From NCBI RefSeq assembly GCF_004216955.1, contig NZ_SGXL01000001.1, forward strand, positions 186,001 to 250,000: 64,000 nucleotides of DNA. The letters are read 5' to 3'. Origin of the DNA: Fictibacillus sp. BK138. GTDB lineage: Bacteria > Bacillota > Bacilli > Bacillales > Fictibacillaceae. Positions within the stretch are counted from its first letter, which is position 1, and each line of letters opens with the position of its first letter. Made by a program: the position numbers and the translations under genes. Below are positions 8,877 to 18,029 of this stretch, in pieces. The notes under the pieces are model-generated. The model saw only the letters and a list, made by a program, of their open reading frames with translations. It was not told the origin of the DNA and ran no database searches.

Positions 8877-9120
8877 ATTTACGAGAGCGGTTATTAGGAT
8901 TTACGAGAGCGGTTATTAGGATTTACGAGCGGTTATTAGGATTTACGAGCGGTTATTGAGATTTACGAGCGGTTATTAGGATTTACGAGCGATTATTGAG
9001 ATTTACGAGCGGTTATTGAGATTTACGAGCGGTTATTGAGATTTACGAGCGATTATTGAGATTTACGAGCGGTTATTGAGATTTACGAGCGGTTATTAGG
9101 ATTTACGAGCGCTCGTTGTG
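8877..9120 (+). repeat. Twelve-unit tandem repeat, 20-bp period (ATTTACGAGCGGTTATTGAG type)
   Basis: The first two units are 22 bp (they carry an extra AG in the core), then ten units follow at exactly 20 bp. Units differ only at two or three positions (TTAGG/TTGAG, CGG/CGA); the last unit decays. It begins about 20 bp after the argS terminator. The repeats abut, so this is not a CRISPR array, and the 20-bp length breaks any reading frame. Confidence 0.95.
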
Positions 9121-9227
9121 ATTTATGCCCCCCTGAGAGTTCAGTTCCCTCTTAAGACCTTAAAAAGGAAATGCTCTTCTTTTCTTGAATTCTATTAGAG
9201 CAGTTTTCAAACGAGGGGGAAATAAAT

Positions 9228-9776
9228 TTGACAACATCCAGCAAAAGTCCGTTTGTAATCGGGGAAATTGAAGGGTACTCTAAGGATTTTTCAACTTTGA
9301 TCAGTATGATGAACTACACACGAGAAACAACGATAAGAGGTGTTCAGGATCTATCTGTTGAAGCGCTCGATTTTAGAATCAACGGAACAGGAAACTCGAT
9401 CGGAATGCTGCTTGCACACATAGTGGCAGTGGAGAAAATTTATCAGTATTTAACGACAGATGGGAAAGACTTGCCGGATGAAGAAATTGAACGATATGCA
9501 GATACACTTCAACCAGCATTGGATTTGGGGGAAGCGGCTACGATCATTTCAGGCAATCCAGCCGAATTTTATCTAGAAGACATGGCGAAAACGCGTGAAA
9601 AAACGCTAGAACTCTTTAGGCAACTTCCAGATTCATGGCTTTATGAAACCACTCCTTGGTGGGAGGATGAAATTTCAAACAACTACTTTAAATGGTTTCA
9701 TGTTTTTGAAGATGAACTAAGCCACCGCGGCCAAATGCGAATCATCAAAAAACATTATGAACTGTCAAAAAAATAA
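9228..9776 (+). CDS. DinB-like metal-dependent protein
   Basis: A 182-residue DinB/YfiT-superfamily four-helix protein. The likely metal-binding histidines are in the LLAHI motif (about residue 65) and in DELSHRGQM near the C-terminus. In Firmicutes many relatives act as bacillithiol transferases; others have no known activity. The start is a TTG, supported by GAGGGGG eight to ten bases upstream. It stands alone, followed by the xapX-hydrolase pair after about 90 bp. Confidence 0.85.
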   Translation: MTTSSKSPFVIGEIEGYSKDFSTLISMMNYTRETTIRGVQDLSVEALDFRINGTGNSIGMLLAHIVAVEKIYQYLTTDGKDLPDEEIERYADTLQPALDLGEAATIISGNPAEFYLEDMAKTREKTLELFRQLPDSWLYETTPWWEDEISNNYFKWFHVFEDELSHRGQMRIIKKHYELSKK

Positions 9777-9869
9777 TAGCATGCTGAATAAGGGATATTG
9801 TTTGCACATCGAGCCATATTATTAAGAGATAGATTTGGTAAACTCGATTCGATTAGGGGGTACATATAG

Positions 9870-10040
9870 ATGAAGTTAATTCTTTTATCGATTATTACGG
9901 GTGTAATTGTAGGGTTTGTGTTTGCGATGTTCAAATTGCCGATTCCCGCACCTCCTGCTCTTCCGGGAATTATGGGGATTGTCGGCATCTATTTAGGGTT
10001 CCAGCTGTACGGATGGGTAGCTGCTACTTTTTTAAAGTGA
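9870..10040 (+). CDS. XapX domain protein (small two-helix membrane protein)
   Basis: A 56-residue protein of two hydrophobic helices around the sequence KLPIPAPPALPGIMGIVGIY, the hallmark proline-rich hairpin of the XapX/DUF1427 family. The function of the family is unknown. GGGGG precedes the ATG at about nine bases. Its stop is seven bases from the start of the hydrolase gene, so the two form an operon. Confidence 0.88.
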   Translation: MKLILLSIITGVIVGFVFAMFKLPIPAPPALPGIMGIVGIYLGFQLYGWVAATFLK

Positions 10041-10047
10041 GGGCATT

Positions 10048-10821
10048 ATGGCATTAGCAGGACTGACAACAGAGTTTCAAATCTATTATGAAAAGCTGGG
10101 GGAAGGAACACCTGTCGTATTTTTGCACCCCCCAGGCATGAGTCATCTCGTATTTGCCTACCAAAAAAGCCTTTCGTTAGTCTGCCAAACCATTTATCCA
10201 GACATAAGGGGACATGGCCGTTCGACCGCTAAAGATCCAAACACTTTTACGATTTATGATCTCGCTGAAGACGTGGCAAATCTTCTGGATCACCTGCTGA
10301 TCGATCAAGCCGTTATTTGCGGCTACTCTTCAGGAGGATCGATTGCTCAAGCTTTCGCGGTTAAATATCCTGAACGAACAAAAGGACTTATTTTAAGCGG
10401 AGGATTTTCGGAAGTATCCACGTTTACACTGAAAAAACAGTTTCAAACAGGAATTAGGCTGGCAAAGAGTACACCAGCCCTTTTAAATCAGATTCTTGTA
10501 AATACACATTCCAACACCGAACATGAAAAGAAAGAGATGTTCTTTTATCATAAACAGACTGACCGACCGACGTGGGTGCGCTTTTATAAGGAAAGCATGT
10601 CGTTTAACTGTACAGAAAAGATAAAAGAATGGCAGTTTCCGCTTCTTTTTCTTTATGGAGACCAGGCGGAGTATATGCATTATTACCGAAATCTGTATCA
10701 GAGAAACGTTCATCAGCGTGCCCAGTTCGTCATGCTGGCAAAAGCTCTGCATCAGCTTCCGATTAAACATTTTGAAAGCTTTAATGCAGAGATCAGACGC
10801 TTTGTATCCAGTCTCACATAA
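10048..10821 (+). CDS. Alpha/beta hydrolase
   Basis: A 257-residue alpha/beta-fold hydrolase with the oxyanion region HPPG, the GHGRS loop, the nucleophile elbow GYSSGGS (Ser near residue 94), an acid in LYGDQAEY and the catalytic His in ALHQLPIKH. The substrate cannot be inferred; esterases and lyases of the MhpC/BioH group share this architecture. TGAGGG, formed by the end of the XapX gene, is the ribosome site. Its last 8 bp overlap the convergent uvsE gene tail to tail. Confidence 0.88.
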   Translation: MALAGLTTEFQIYYEKLGEGTPVVFLHPPGMSHLVFAYQKSLSLVCQTIYPDIRGHGRSTAKDPNTFTIYDLAEDVANLLDHLLIDQAVICGYSSGGSIAQAFAVKYPERTKGLILSGGFSEVSTFTLKKQFQTGIRLAKSTPALLNQILVNTHSNTEHEKKEMFFYHKQTDRPTWVRFYKESMSFNCTEKIKEWQFPLLFLYGDQAEYMHYYRNLYQRNVHQRAQFVMLAKALHQLPIKHFESFNAEIRRFVSSLT

Positions 10822-11767
10822 GAATCGTTCCACCGCTCATTCTTTTAAAACCGCGTACCTTTTCAAGCTCGCTTATAAGCTGAAGGGCAGCGCGGTCTTT
10901 TTGTTTGGCTTCGATCATGACATCGAGTTCACCCGTAAACTCTGACACCATCTTAAAAAAAGGCAGCACATAATCCAGGCTGACAAAGTCATGGTGGCTC
11001 CTGTAAGCTTTCTCATCTTTAGGCGAAGAGAGGTGCACTTTCGGCGGCCGTCCTGTATTTTTCCAAGTCTGAACAAAACGGGGCAGCAGCTCTTCTAAAG
11101 GCGTGTCACCGGGATTGGCTTTGTAATGATGGTAATCAAACATGAGCGGAACCCCTTCTTTTTCACACACTTCCAATGTTTCTTTGGTCGTGAACGTCTT
11201 ATCGTCGTTCTCTAGCGTCATGCGTTTTTTAACGTCTGGTGGCAGCATTTTAATATTTTCATAAAACCTTTCTAGCGCCGTTTCTTTATCTCCATAAGCG
11301 CCGCCGACATGAATATTGATGTAGCTCCGGTCCTCAATTCCCATTCCTTTTAAAAGATCATAATGATATTGCATATCCTTCACGGCATTTACGGTGACTT
11401 CAGGGCGAGGGCTTGTAAAAAGCGTGTATTGATTCGGATGCATGCTCGTCCTAAGATTATACTTCTTCACGAGTTTCTCGATCTCTTTGCATTCCTGTTT
11501 GGTCTTTTTTAAATAATCCCACGCAGCTTCCGGATGTGTAGCGAGTGGAACGATAGACGAGGACATACGGTATAGTGGCAACTCGTGCGCGATGCAATAA
11601 TGGAGAACCCGCAATGTACGCTCCAAATTATTTTTAGTGATGGCAAGGAGCTGGGCTTCCCTTTCCTTCTTGTCTCTTTTTTGGTATGTAGCAAATGTCA
11701 TCGTTTTAGCTGGCGAGGCCTCATACAAGTTGAGAGCCGTCGAAACAAAACCAAAGGATGTAAGCAT
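10814..11767 (-). CDS. uvsE: UV damage endonuclease
   Basis: Nicks DNA 5' of UV photoproducts and some abasic sites in an alternative excision-repair route. The 317-residue TIM-barrel has the UvdE segments TSFGFVS at the N-terminus, YRMSSSIVPL, RTSMHPNQYTLF, NIHVGGAYGDK, LENDDKTF and MFDYHHY, which supply metal-binding His/Glu/Asp residues. It corresponds in position to B. subtilis ywjD, beside the minor cardiolipin synthase gene. A purine-rich site (AAAGGGGG) precedes the ATG. No clear LexA box was seen upstream. Its 3' end overlaps the hydrolase gene by 8 bp. Confidence 0.95.
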   Translation of the reverse strand: MLTSFGFVSTALNLYEASPAKTMTFATYQKRDKKEREAQLLAITKNNLERTLRVLHYCIAHELPLYRMSSSIVPLATHPEAAWDYLKKTKQECKEIEKLVKKYNLRTSMHPNQYTLFTSPRPEVTVNAVKDMQYHYDLLKGMGIEDRSYINIHVGGAYGDKETALERFYENIKMLPPDVKKRMTLENDDKTFTTKETLEVCEKEGVPLMFDYHHYKANPGDTPLEELLPRFVQTWKNTGRPPKVHLSSPKDEKAYRSHHDFVSLDYVLPFFKMVSEFTGELDVMIEAKQKDRAALQLISELEKVRGFKRMSGGTILM

Positions 11768-11807
11768 TTTTGGCCCCCTTTAAGTTTTTTCACTGATGTT
11801 GGAAGTA

Positions 11808-11996
11808 GTTGATCTACATTTCAGGAGCTCCCTTTCCGCGGGGCGTGCGGTGAGCCCACTCGTCGCTTGGCAACATTGATTGGTCTCACCTGTCCCGCAG
11901 ATCCCGCAGGACAAGGAAGGCTACGACAGCGATACATCGCACGAAGAAAATTGATATTCATTTTCGAGGAGTCTCGCTCCTTCCATTCCAATCAAC
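11808..11996 (-). repeat. Dispersed repeat, copy B (long form with internal insertion)
   Basis: Oriented minus. It has the common GTTGAT...ATCAAC ends, CTTTCCGCGGGGCGTGCGGTGAG and the GGTCTCACCTGTCCCGC block, but about 60 bp are added between that block and the AGTCTCGCTCC end. It fills the gap between clsB and uvsE. Confidence 0.85.
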
Positions 11997-12054
11997 TTGT
12001 CGACGAAGAAACTTCATAAAAACATCTTAAACAAACTTTTAAAGATAAATTATC

Positions 12055-13239
12055 TTACAAAAACGGAGAAATAATGAACCCGGCTGCTTCCTTTAGGCGG
12101 ACTTTAAGCGTTCTGATCTTTTTAAGACGTGTAAGCGTCAGTTTTTCAGAGCGTGCCAGATCCGATTCGATCACTTTTTTTACTTCTTGGATATAATTTT
12201 TGTCGGTGAATATGCAGTTGATTTCATCGTTAAAAAAGAAACTGCGGAAGTCAAAATTCGCCGTTCCGATATCGCAGATCTGTTCATCAAACATCAGCAC
12301 TTTTGAGTGATAGAACCCTTCGTGAAACTGATAGATCTCTGCGCCTGCTTCCAACAGCGGTTTTAAGTAAATGTAGGATGCTTCTTGAACGAGTGCGTGA
12401 TCAGGATTCATCGGAACGATCAAAGTGAGTTTGACACCTCTTTTTAAAGCTCTGAGTAGTGCCTTGTTCATCTTTTTACCCGGAATGAAGTAAGGTGAAC
12501 CAATTAAGATGCTTTTTTTCGAACGCTGAATCTTTTCATAAAAGAATCGGTAGACTGCATTTCCATTAGAATGAACGAGCATAAAATCTTTTTGGGAGGA
12601 ATCGACCTGATCGGCGGCTGCGGATACTTTTAAATCCTCGCCAGACGCCACATTCCAATCGTGATTAAATGATTGCTGAAGTGCGCCAACAACAGACCCC
12701 TTTAAGCGCATGTGGTAATCACGCCAATCCCCGAGTTTTGTATCTTTTCCGATATACTCGTTGCCGACATTATATCCGCCAGCATATCCGATCTTTCCAT
12801 CAATAATGGCTACTTTCCGGTGATTTCGGTGGTTGACCCGATACAGAAAATAAGGAAATCCGGGTTTGTTGCTGTATTGAAAATGAATGCCGGCTTTTTT
12901 TAGCGATTGGATGGTTTCCTTCTTAACACCGTGACTGCCGAGAAGATCGAGCAGCAGCCGTACTTCGACACCTTTCTGTGCTTGTTGAATTAAAAGAGAA
13001 CAAAGCTCCTGCCCGAGTTCGTCATCACGCAGAATATAGAATTGAATGTGAATATATGTAGCTGCATTCTTTATATCTTCAAAAAGTGCATCAAAAAAAT
13101 GATAGCCTGTTGATAAAAACTGCATTTCTCCTTTTGCCGTTGTTGGAGGCAATTCCAGACTGACTTGTTTCTTATGGCCAAAATAAAAATCAATCCATGC
13201 CAAAATGCACAGGATTGCTAGTAAAAGAACGATCCACAT
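12055..13239 (-). CDS. clsB: Minor cardiolipin synthase (ClsB type)
   Basis: Joins two phosphatidylglycerol molecules into cardiolipin and glycerol at the membrane. The 394-residue protein has one N-terminal transmembrane helix (residues 2-18) and two phospholipase D HKD motifs: HRKVAIIDG (mid-protein) and HSKVLMFDE (C-terminal half). A single N-terminal helix and this length match B. subtilis YwjE/ClsB rather than the two-helix ClsA. AGGAGGAG lies before the ATG. It shares the divergent intergenic region with fadF. Confidence 0.93.
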   Translation of the reverse strand: MWIVLLLAILCILAWIDFYFGHKKQVSLELPPTTAKGEMQFLSTGYHFFDALFEDIKNAATYIHIQFYILRDDELGQELCSLLIQQAQKGVEVRLLLDLLGSHGVKKETIQSLKKAGIHFQYSNKPGFPYFLYRVNHRNHRKVAIIDGKIGYAGGYNVGNEYIGKDTKLGDWRDYHMRLKGSVVGALQQSFNHDWNVASGEDLKVSAAADQVDSSQKDFMLVHSNGNAVYRFFYEKIQRSKKSILIGSPYFIPGKKMNKALLRALKRGVKLTLIVPMNPDHALVQEASYIYLKPLLEAGAEIYQFHEGFYHSKVLMFDEQICDIGTANFDFRSFFFNDEINCIFTDKNYIQEVKKVIESDLARSEKLTLTRLKKIRTLKVRLKEAAGFIISPFL

Positions 13240-13324
13240 CTAAAATTTCTCCTCCTTCTGCAAACTTTCGTATTAGTATGCCCTGCATAAATAAAAGCAC
13301 TAAAAAATTTTACAATTAAATCCG

Positions 13325-13340
13325 ACTGAATGCTCATTCA
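13325..13340 (+). promoter_or_regulatory. Candidate TetR/FadR-type operator in the fadF promoter
   Basis: ACTGAATGCTCATTCA contains the inverted repeat TGAATG-CT-CATTCA. The half-sites equal those of the B. subtilis FadR box, but the spacer is 2 bp instead of 6. It overlaps the -35 region of the promoter with extended -10 TGATATAAT (13352-13360). A close relative of this site is upstream of the thiolase gene at 15639. Confidence 0.6.
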
Positions 13341-13351
13341 TTTATTTTTTA

Positions 13352-13360
13352 TGATATAAT
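13352..13360 (+). promoter_or_regulatory. Extended -10 promoter of fadF
   Basis: TGATATAAT, 81 bp upstream of the chosen start codon, just downstream of the candidate operator. Confidence 0.6.
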
Positions 13361-13441
13361 GATGTCAGAAAATTAATTTTTATTAGAATAGTTAAAAGAG
13401 AAAGAAATAGGGAATAGCAGCATTGGAAGGGAGAGAAAGTG

Positions 13442-15574
13442 ATGGACGGCTTAATGATTGCAAACTGGATTGCGTTTCTTTTTGTAACCGCTTACGCATT
13501 ATTTTTATTTGCCTATGTGGTTAAAACAAGGTATGAGTTTATAAAGCTTGGTAAAAAAGTAGAGTTTGATCATACGGTACAAGAAAGAATTAAAGCAGTT
13601 CTAGTCAATGTCTTCGGACAAAAGAAGCTTTTAAAAGATAAAAAAAGCGGTATGATTCACGTTATGTTCTTTTATGGATTTATCCTAGTCCAGTTTGGAG
13701 CGATCGATTTTATATGGAAAGGGCTCGCGCCTGGCTCCCATCTGCCTTTAGGTCCGCTTTATCCTGGGTTTACGTTCTTCCAGGAAATCGTAACAACGAT
13801 GATTTTGGTTGCGGTCGTTTGGGCTTTCTATAGAAGATATGTTGAAAAGCTTGTCCGCTTAAAGCGTGGTTTTAAATCAGGTCTTGTTCTATTGTTCATC
13901 GGCGGTTTGATGCTTTCTGTTTTACTCGGAAACGCAGCCGAAATTATTTGGCACGACCTTCCGTACGAATGGACAGCGCCTATTGCATCAGGACTTGCGA
14001 TGGTTCTTGGCTTTTTAGGAAAAACCGGAGCTGCCGTTGTTTTCTTCATTTCTTGGTGGATTCATTTGTTGTTCTTATTAACATTCTTAGTGTATGTTCC
14101 TCAATCAAAGCACGCACATTTAATCGCTGGGCCGCTTAACGTGTGGCTTGGACGTAAAGATAAAGTAGGAAAGTTATCATCGATCAATTTTGAAGATGAG
14201 ACACAGGAAGTTTTCGGTGTTAACAAGATCGAAGACTTCAACCAGAAGCAGCTTGTTGACCTTTATGCCTGTGTAGAGTGCGGACGCTGTACAAATGTTT
14301 GTCCGGCGACAGGCACAGGAAAGATGCTTTCACCGATGGACATGATCGTGAAATTGCGCGACCACTTAACTGAAAAGGGAGCTGCTGTTACTTCCCGCAC
14401 ACCTTGGATGCCAGCATTTGCGTTCTCGAACACAAAAGGCAACCAGATCGCATTTGAAGCGAGAGGTCAAGGTGCACAGGAAACAGCTGCAACTACTGAC
14501 GGTTCATCTGCCCTTTCTTATGACGTTGAAATGATCGGCGAAGTCATGACAGAAGAAGAAATCTGGGCATGTACGACTTGCCGAAACTGTGAAGATCAAT
14601 GTCCGGTAATGAATGAGCACGTTGATAAGATCATCGATATGCGCCGATATCTTGTATTGACGGAAGGAAAGATGGATCCTGAAGCGCAGCGTGCGATCAA
14701 GAATATCGAGAAGCAAGGAAACCCTTGGGGAATCTCGAAAAAAGAGCGTGAGAACTGGCGTGAACTGAAAGAAGATATCGCCGTTCCAACTGTAAAAGAG
14801 AAAGAAAAAGCAGGGGAAGAGTTCGAGTACCTGTTCTGGGTAAGTTCGATGGGTGCTTATGACAACCGTTCACAGAAGATTGCTCTTTCACTTGCAAAGA
14901 TCATGAACGAAGCGGGCATCACATATGCGATCCTCGGAAACAAAGAGAAGAACTCTGGTGATACGGCACGCCGTCTTGGTAACGAGTTCATGTTCCAGGA
15001 GATGGCGAACGCCAATATCGCATTGTTTGAAAAGCATGATGTGAAGAAGATCATTACAATTGACCCGCATGCTTATAACACTTTCAAAAATGAGTATCCT
15101 GAGTTTGGTCTGAAGGCAGAAGTTTATCACCATACGGAGCTTCTGGCGGAATGGATCAAGGAAGGAAGAATAAAGCCGAAGTATGAAGTGAATGAAACGA
15201 TCACGTATCACGATTCATGTTACCTTGGCCGCTATAACGAAGTATACGAACCACCTCGCGATATTTTAAAAGCCATTCCGGGTGTTAAGGTCGTTGAGAT
15301 GGACCGCAACCGTCAAAACGGTATGTGCTGTGGAGCTGGTGGCGGAATGATGTGGATGGAAGAAAAAGCAGGCTCGCGTGTGAACGTCGCTCGTACAGAG
15401 CAGGCTCTAGCTGTGAATCCAACCATGATCGGAAGCGGATGTCCTTACTGCTTAACGATGTTGAGTGATGGGACGAAAGCGAAGGAAGTGGAAGATCAAG
15501 TTCAAACGTTAGATGTTGTTGAGATCTTGGAGAAATCTATGTTTGGTACGCAAAAACAAGAAGTTCTTCAGTAA
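13442..15574 (+). CDS. fadF: FadF-type iron-sulfur oxidoreductase (heterodisulfide reductase-like)
   Basis: The 710-residue protein has about five N-terminal membrane helices (residues 1-215), two 4Fe-4S motifs (CVECGRCTNVCP and CTTCRNCEDQCP) and two C-terminal CCG domains (CYLGRYN and CCGAGGG). The layout is that of HdrC/HdrB or NarI/GlpC-like membrane quinone reductases. FadF of B. subtilis (ywjF) is in the fatty-acid degradation regulon and probably passes electrons from acyl-CoA dehydrogenase and its flavoprotein to the quinone pool; that role is inferred. The ATG at 13442 is preferred over the GTG at 13439 by distance from GGAAGGGAG. A 10-bp hairpin (15589-15622) follows but lacks a tight T-run. 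Confidence 0.93.
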   Translation: MDGLMIANWIAFLFVTAYALFLFAYVVKTRYEFIKLGKKVEFDHTVQERIKAVLVNVFGQKKLLKDKKSGMIHVMFFYGFILVQFGAIDFIWKGLAPGSHLPLGPLYPGFTFFQEIVTTMILVAVVWAFYRRYVEKLVRLKRGFKSGLVLLFIGGLMLSVLLGNAAEIIWHDLPYEWTAPIASGLAMVLGFLGKTGAAVVFFISWWIHLLFLLTFLVYVPQSKHAHLIAGPLNVWLGRKDKVGKLSSINFEDETQEVFGVNKIEDFNQKQLVDLYACVECGRCTNVCPATGTGKMLSPMDMIVKLRDHLTEKGAAVTSRTPWMPAFAFSNTKGNQIAFEARGQGAQETAATTDGSSALSYDVEMIGEVMTEEEIWACTTCRNCEDQCPVMNEHVDKIIDMRRYLVLTEGKMDPEAQRAIKNIEKQGNPWGISKKERENWRELKEDIAVPTVKEKEKAGEEFEYLFWVSSMGAYDNRSQKIALSLAKIMNEAGITYAILGNKEKNSGDTARRLGNEFMFQEMANANIALFEKHDVKKIITIDPHAYNTFKNEYPEFGLKAEVYHHTELLAEWIKEGRIKPKYEVNETITYHDSCYLGRYNEVYEPPRDILKAIPGVKVVEMDRNRQNGMCCGAGGGMMWMEEKAGSRVNVARTEQALAVNPTMIGSGCPYCLTMLSDGTKAKEVEDQVQTLDVVEILEKSMFGTQKQEVLQ

Positions 15575-15638
15575 TTGAATTTTATATGTATGAGCTGCCT
15601 GGTTTTGTGCCGGCAGCTTCATGCTTGATTTTTAGGTG

Positions 15639-15654
15639 ACTGAGCGTTCGCTCG
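15639..15654 (+). promoter_or_regulatory. Candidate TetR-type operator upstream of thl
   Basis: ACTGAGCGTTCGCTCG contains GAGCG-TT-CGCTC. It aligns base for base with the fadF site (ACTGA, two variable bases, CT/TT centre, TC), suggesting one regulator for both promoters. The TetR gene at 21583 is the obvious candidate. Confidence 0.55.
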
Positions 15655-15682
15655 GCAAGTCCAAGATTTTTAAAAGACTCTT

Positions 15683-15697
15683 TTGAAAGCGTTTACT
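15683..15697 (+). promoter_or_regulatory. CcpA cre site upstream of thl
   Basis: TTGAAAGCGTTTACT fits the cre consensus WTGNAANCGNWNNCW at every defined position. It lies 31 bp before the thiolase start codon, so glucose repression of the acyl-CoA degradation operon is likely. Confidence 0.75.
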
Positions 15698-15727
15698 AAA
15701 TAACCAATGAATACGGGAGGTTTTTGT

Positions 15728-16912
15728 ATGACTAGATCAGTAATCGTCAGCGGAGCACGTACTCCAGTTGGGAAATTCGGCGGCGGGTTAAGCTCTTTGA
15801 CTGCTTCGGACTTAGGTGGAATCGCTATTAAAGAAGCGCTTCAGCGCGGAGGTGTTTCTCCTGAATCGGTTGATGAAGTGATTTTAGGGTGTGTTCTTCA
15901 AGGCGGGCAAGGCCAGATTCCTTCTCGTCAGGCTGCACAAAAAGCAGGACTGCCGTGGGAAACAAAGACCGAGACGATCAACAAGGTGTGTGCTTCAGGT
16001 CTTCGTTCGATTACGATGGCAGATCAGATCATCCGTGCAGGCGATGAAGAAGTGATCGTAGCAGGCGGAATGGAATCGATGAGCAATGCTCCTTATATTT
16101 TACCGAAAGCACGCTGGGGTCTTCGTATGGGTGACAGCTCTGTAAAAGATCTTATGGTGCATGACGGTTTGACGTGTACATTTACTGGCGTTCATATGGG
16201 GATCTACGGAAATGATGTAGCGAACGAGATGGAGATCTCGCGTGAGCGCCAAGACGAGTGGGCATACAGAAGTCACAGCCTTGCTGTTAAAGCGGCAGAT
16301 AACAATGTGTTTGCTGAAGAGATCGTTCCTGTTGAAGTTCCTCAGCGTAAAGGTGATCCGATCATCGTTTCAGAAGATGAATCGCCGCGAAAGGATACTT
16401 CGGTTGAGTCTCTCGCAAAATTAAGACCTGTTTTTTCACAAGATGGAACGATTACGGCAGGAAATGCACCAGGTGTAAATGACGGTGCGGCAGCAGTCGT
16501 TGTGATGAGTGAAGAGCGCGCTGCGAAAGAAGGCAAAGAAGTGATGGCGACGATCTTAGGTCACACAGCGATCGCGGTAGAAGCGAAGGATTTCCCGAAA
16601 ACGCCAGGGCTTGTCATTACAGAGCTTTTAAAGAAAACAGGAAAAACGTTAGATGAAATCGACCTTTTTGAAATCAATGAAGCATTCGCAGCTGTCGCTT
16701 TAACGAGTGCAGAGCTTGCTGGATTAGATCTTGAAAAAGTAAACGTGAACGGCGGCGCAGTAGCACTCGGCCATCCGATCGGAGCAAGCGGAACACGAAT
16801 CGTACTTACATTGATACACGAATTAAAAAGACGCGGCGGCGGACTAGGAATCGCTTCGATCTGTTCAGGCGGCGGTCAAGGTGACGCGATCTTAGTAGAA
16901 GTAAAAGGATAA
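15728..16912 (+). CDS. Acetyl-CoA acetyltransferase (thiolase)
   Basis: A 394-residue thiolase that cleaves or forms acetoacetyl-CoA (degradative beta-oxidation thiolase in this context). Catalytic residues are visible: the nucleophilic Cys in [10 protein letters not shown], His in [14 protein letters not shown] and the second Cys in CSGGGQGDA. It resembles MmgA/AtoB. The ATG at 15728 is used because GGGAGG lies seven bases before it; the in-frame extension to 15707 has no ribosome site. It leads an operon-like run of acyl-CoA genes whose spacing to the next gene is 15 bp. Confidence 0.95.
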   Translation: MTRSVIVSGARTPVGKFGGGLSSLTASDLGGIAIKEALQRGGVSPESVDEVILGCVLQGGQGQIPSRQAAQKAGLPWETKTETINKVCASGLRSITMADQIIRAGDEEVIVAGGMESMSNAPYILPKARWGLRMGDSSVKDLMVHDGLTCTFTGVHMGIYGNDVANEMEISRERQDEWAYRSHSLAVKAADNNVFAEEIVPVEVPQRKGDPIIVSEDESPRKDTSVESLAKLRPVFSQDGTITAGNAPGVNDGAAAVVVMSEERAAKEGKEVMATILGHTAIAVEAKDFPKTPGLVITELLKKTGKTLDEIDLFEINEAFAAVALTSAELAGLDLEKVNVNGGAVALGHPIGASGTRIVLTLIHELKRRGGGLGIASICSGGGQGDAILVEVKG

Positions 16913-16927
16913 AAGGAGGAAGAGTAA

Positions 16928-17779
16928 GTGAGCATAAATCAAATTATGGTGATTGGCGCAGGACAGATGGGATCAGGGATCGCACAAGTTTGTGCCATGG
17001 CAGGCTACGACGTGATTTTACATGATATTAAGGATGAATTTGTAGAAAAGGGATTAGGAAATATTCAGAAGAACTTAAATCGCCAAGTTGAAAAAGGGCG
17101 CATGGAGGAAAGTGAAAAAGAAACAATACTTTCACGTGTAACTTCATCTGTATCTTTAGAAAATGCTTCAAAAGCAGACCTCGTAATCGAAGCGGTTGTT
17201 GAGAACATGGATGTGAAAACACAGCTGTTCAAGATGCTGGACCAGTATGCACCAGACCACGCGATCTTAGCGTCAAACACATCTTCTCTTCCGATTACAG
17301 AAATTGCAGCGGCTACAGACCGTCCTGAAAAAGTGATCGGCATGCACTTCATGAACCCCGTGCCGGTTATGAAACTTGTAGAAATCATCCGCGGACTGCA
17401 AACGTCTGATGATGTTTACGAAACGATCGAAGCGGTATCCAAGAAACTTTCAAAAGTACCAGTAGAAGTAAACGACTTCCCGGGCTTCATCTCGAATCGC
17501 ATTCTAATGCCGATGATCAACGAAGCGATCTTCGCGGTCTACGAAGGCGTTGCTACACCGGAAGCGGTTGACGAGATTATGAAACTCGGAATGAACCACC
17601 CGATGGGGCCGTTAACTCTAGCAGACTTTATCGGACTCGATACATGCCTGTACATCATGGAAACGCTGCATGAAGGCTTCGGCGACGATAAATACCGCCC
17701 GTGCCCGCTCTTAAGAAAGTACGTAAAAGCTGGATGGTTAGGCAAGAAGACAGGCAAAGGCTTCTACACCTACGCATAG
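16928..17779 (+). CDS. 3-hydroxybutyryl-CoA dehydrogenase
   Basis: Oxidises 3-hydroxyacyl-CoA with NAD+. The 283-residue protein has the Rossmann motif [14 protein letters not shown] near the N-terminus, the catalytic Ser/His region SNTSSLPIT...[15 protein letters not shown], and the C-terminal motifs [10 protein letters not shown] and GMNHPMGPL. It resembles Hbd/MmgB. The start is GTG, preceded by AAAGGAGGAAGAG. The next 250 bp contain no gene. Confidence 0.95.
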   Translation: MSINQIMVIGAGQMGSGIAQVCAMAGYDVILHDIKDEFVEKGLGNIQKNLNRQVEKGRMEESEKETILSRVTSSVSLENASKADLVIEAVVENMDVKTQLFKMLDQYAPDHAILASNTSSLPITEIAAATDRPEKVIGMHFMNPVPVMKLVEIIRGLQTSDDVYETIEAVSKKLSKVPVEVNDFPGFISNRILMPMINEAIFAVYEGVATPEAVDEIMKLGMNHPMGPLTLADFIGLDTCLYIMETLHEGFGDDKYRPCPLLRKYVKAGWLGKKTGKGFYTYA

Positions 17780-18029
17780 GGGTGGGGGTAGGGGTCTGAC
17801 CCCAAACAAAGACAAAATGCTGTTTTGTCTTTGTGAGAAAGACAGATCGACAGAAATGCTTCAGGCATCTGTGCCAAGATAGATTCAAGATCCAGCTTCA
17901 ATGACCAGCCCCTCGAGGTCACTTTTCTCTTTCCTTGTGGCACAAAAAGCGTGTCTTCAGTCAAGAGTTAAGTGCTTGTCGGGGCTAAACGGTCATTTCA
18001 GCATTTCAATAAGGAAATGGGGAGAGACC
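17780..18029 (+). other. Non-coding gap in the acyl-CoA operon with a perfect 12-bp hairpin
   Basis: GGGGTCTGACCCC (17791-17803) is followed by ACAAAGACAAAA pairing perfectly with TTTTGTCTTTGT (17806-17834, 5-nt loop). There is no U-run after it, so it may protect or process the mRNA. The rest to 18029 shows no open frame with a ribosome site and no riboswitch I recognise. Confidence 0.45.

Noticed and set aside
8877-9120. CRISPR array
   Set aside because: Units abut without spacers and no cas genes are present.
9755-9988. Minus-strand frame of 77 codons
   Set aside because: It is antisense to the XapX gene, which has a family match and a ribosome site.
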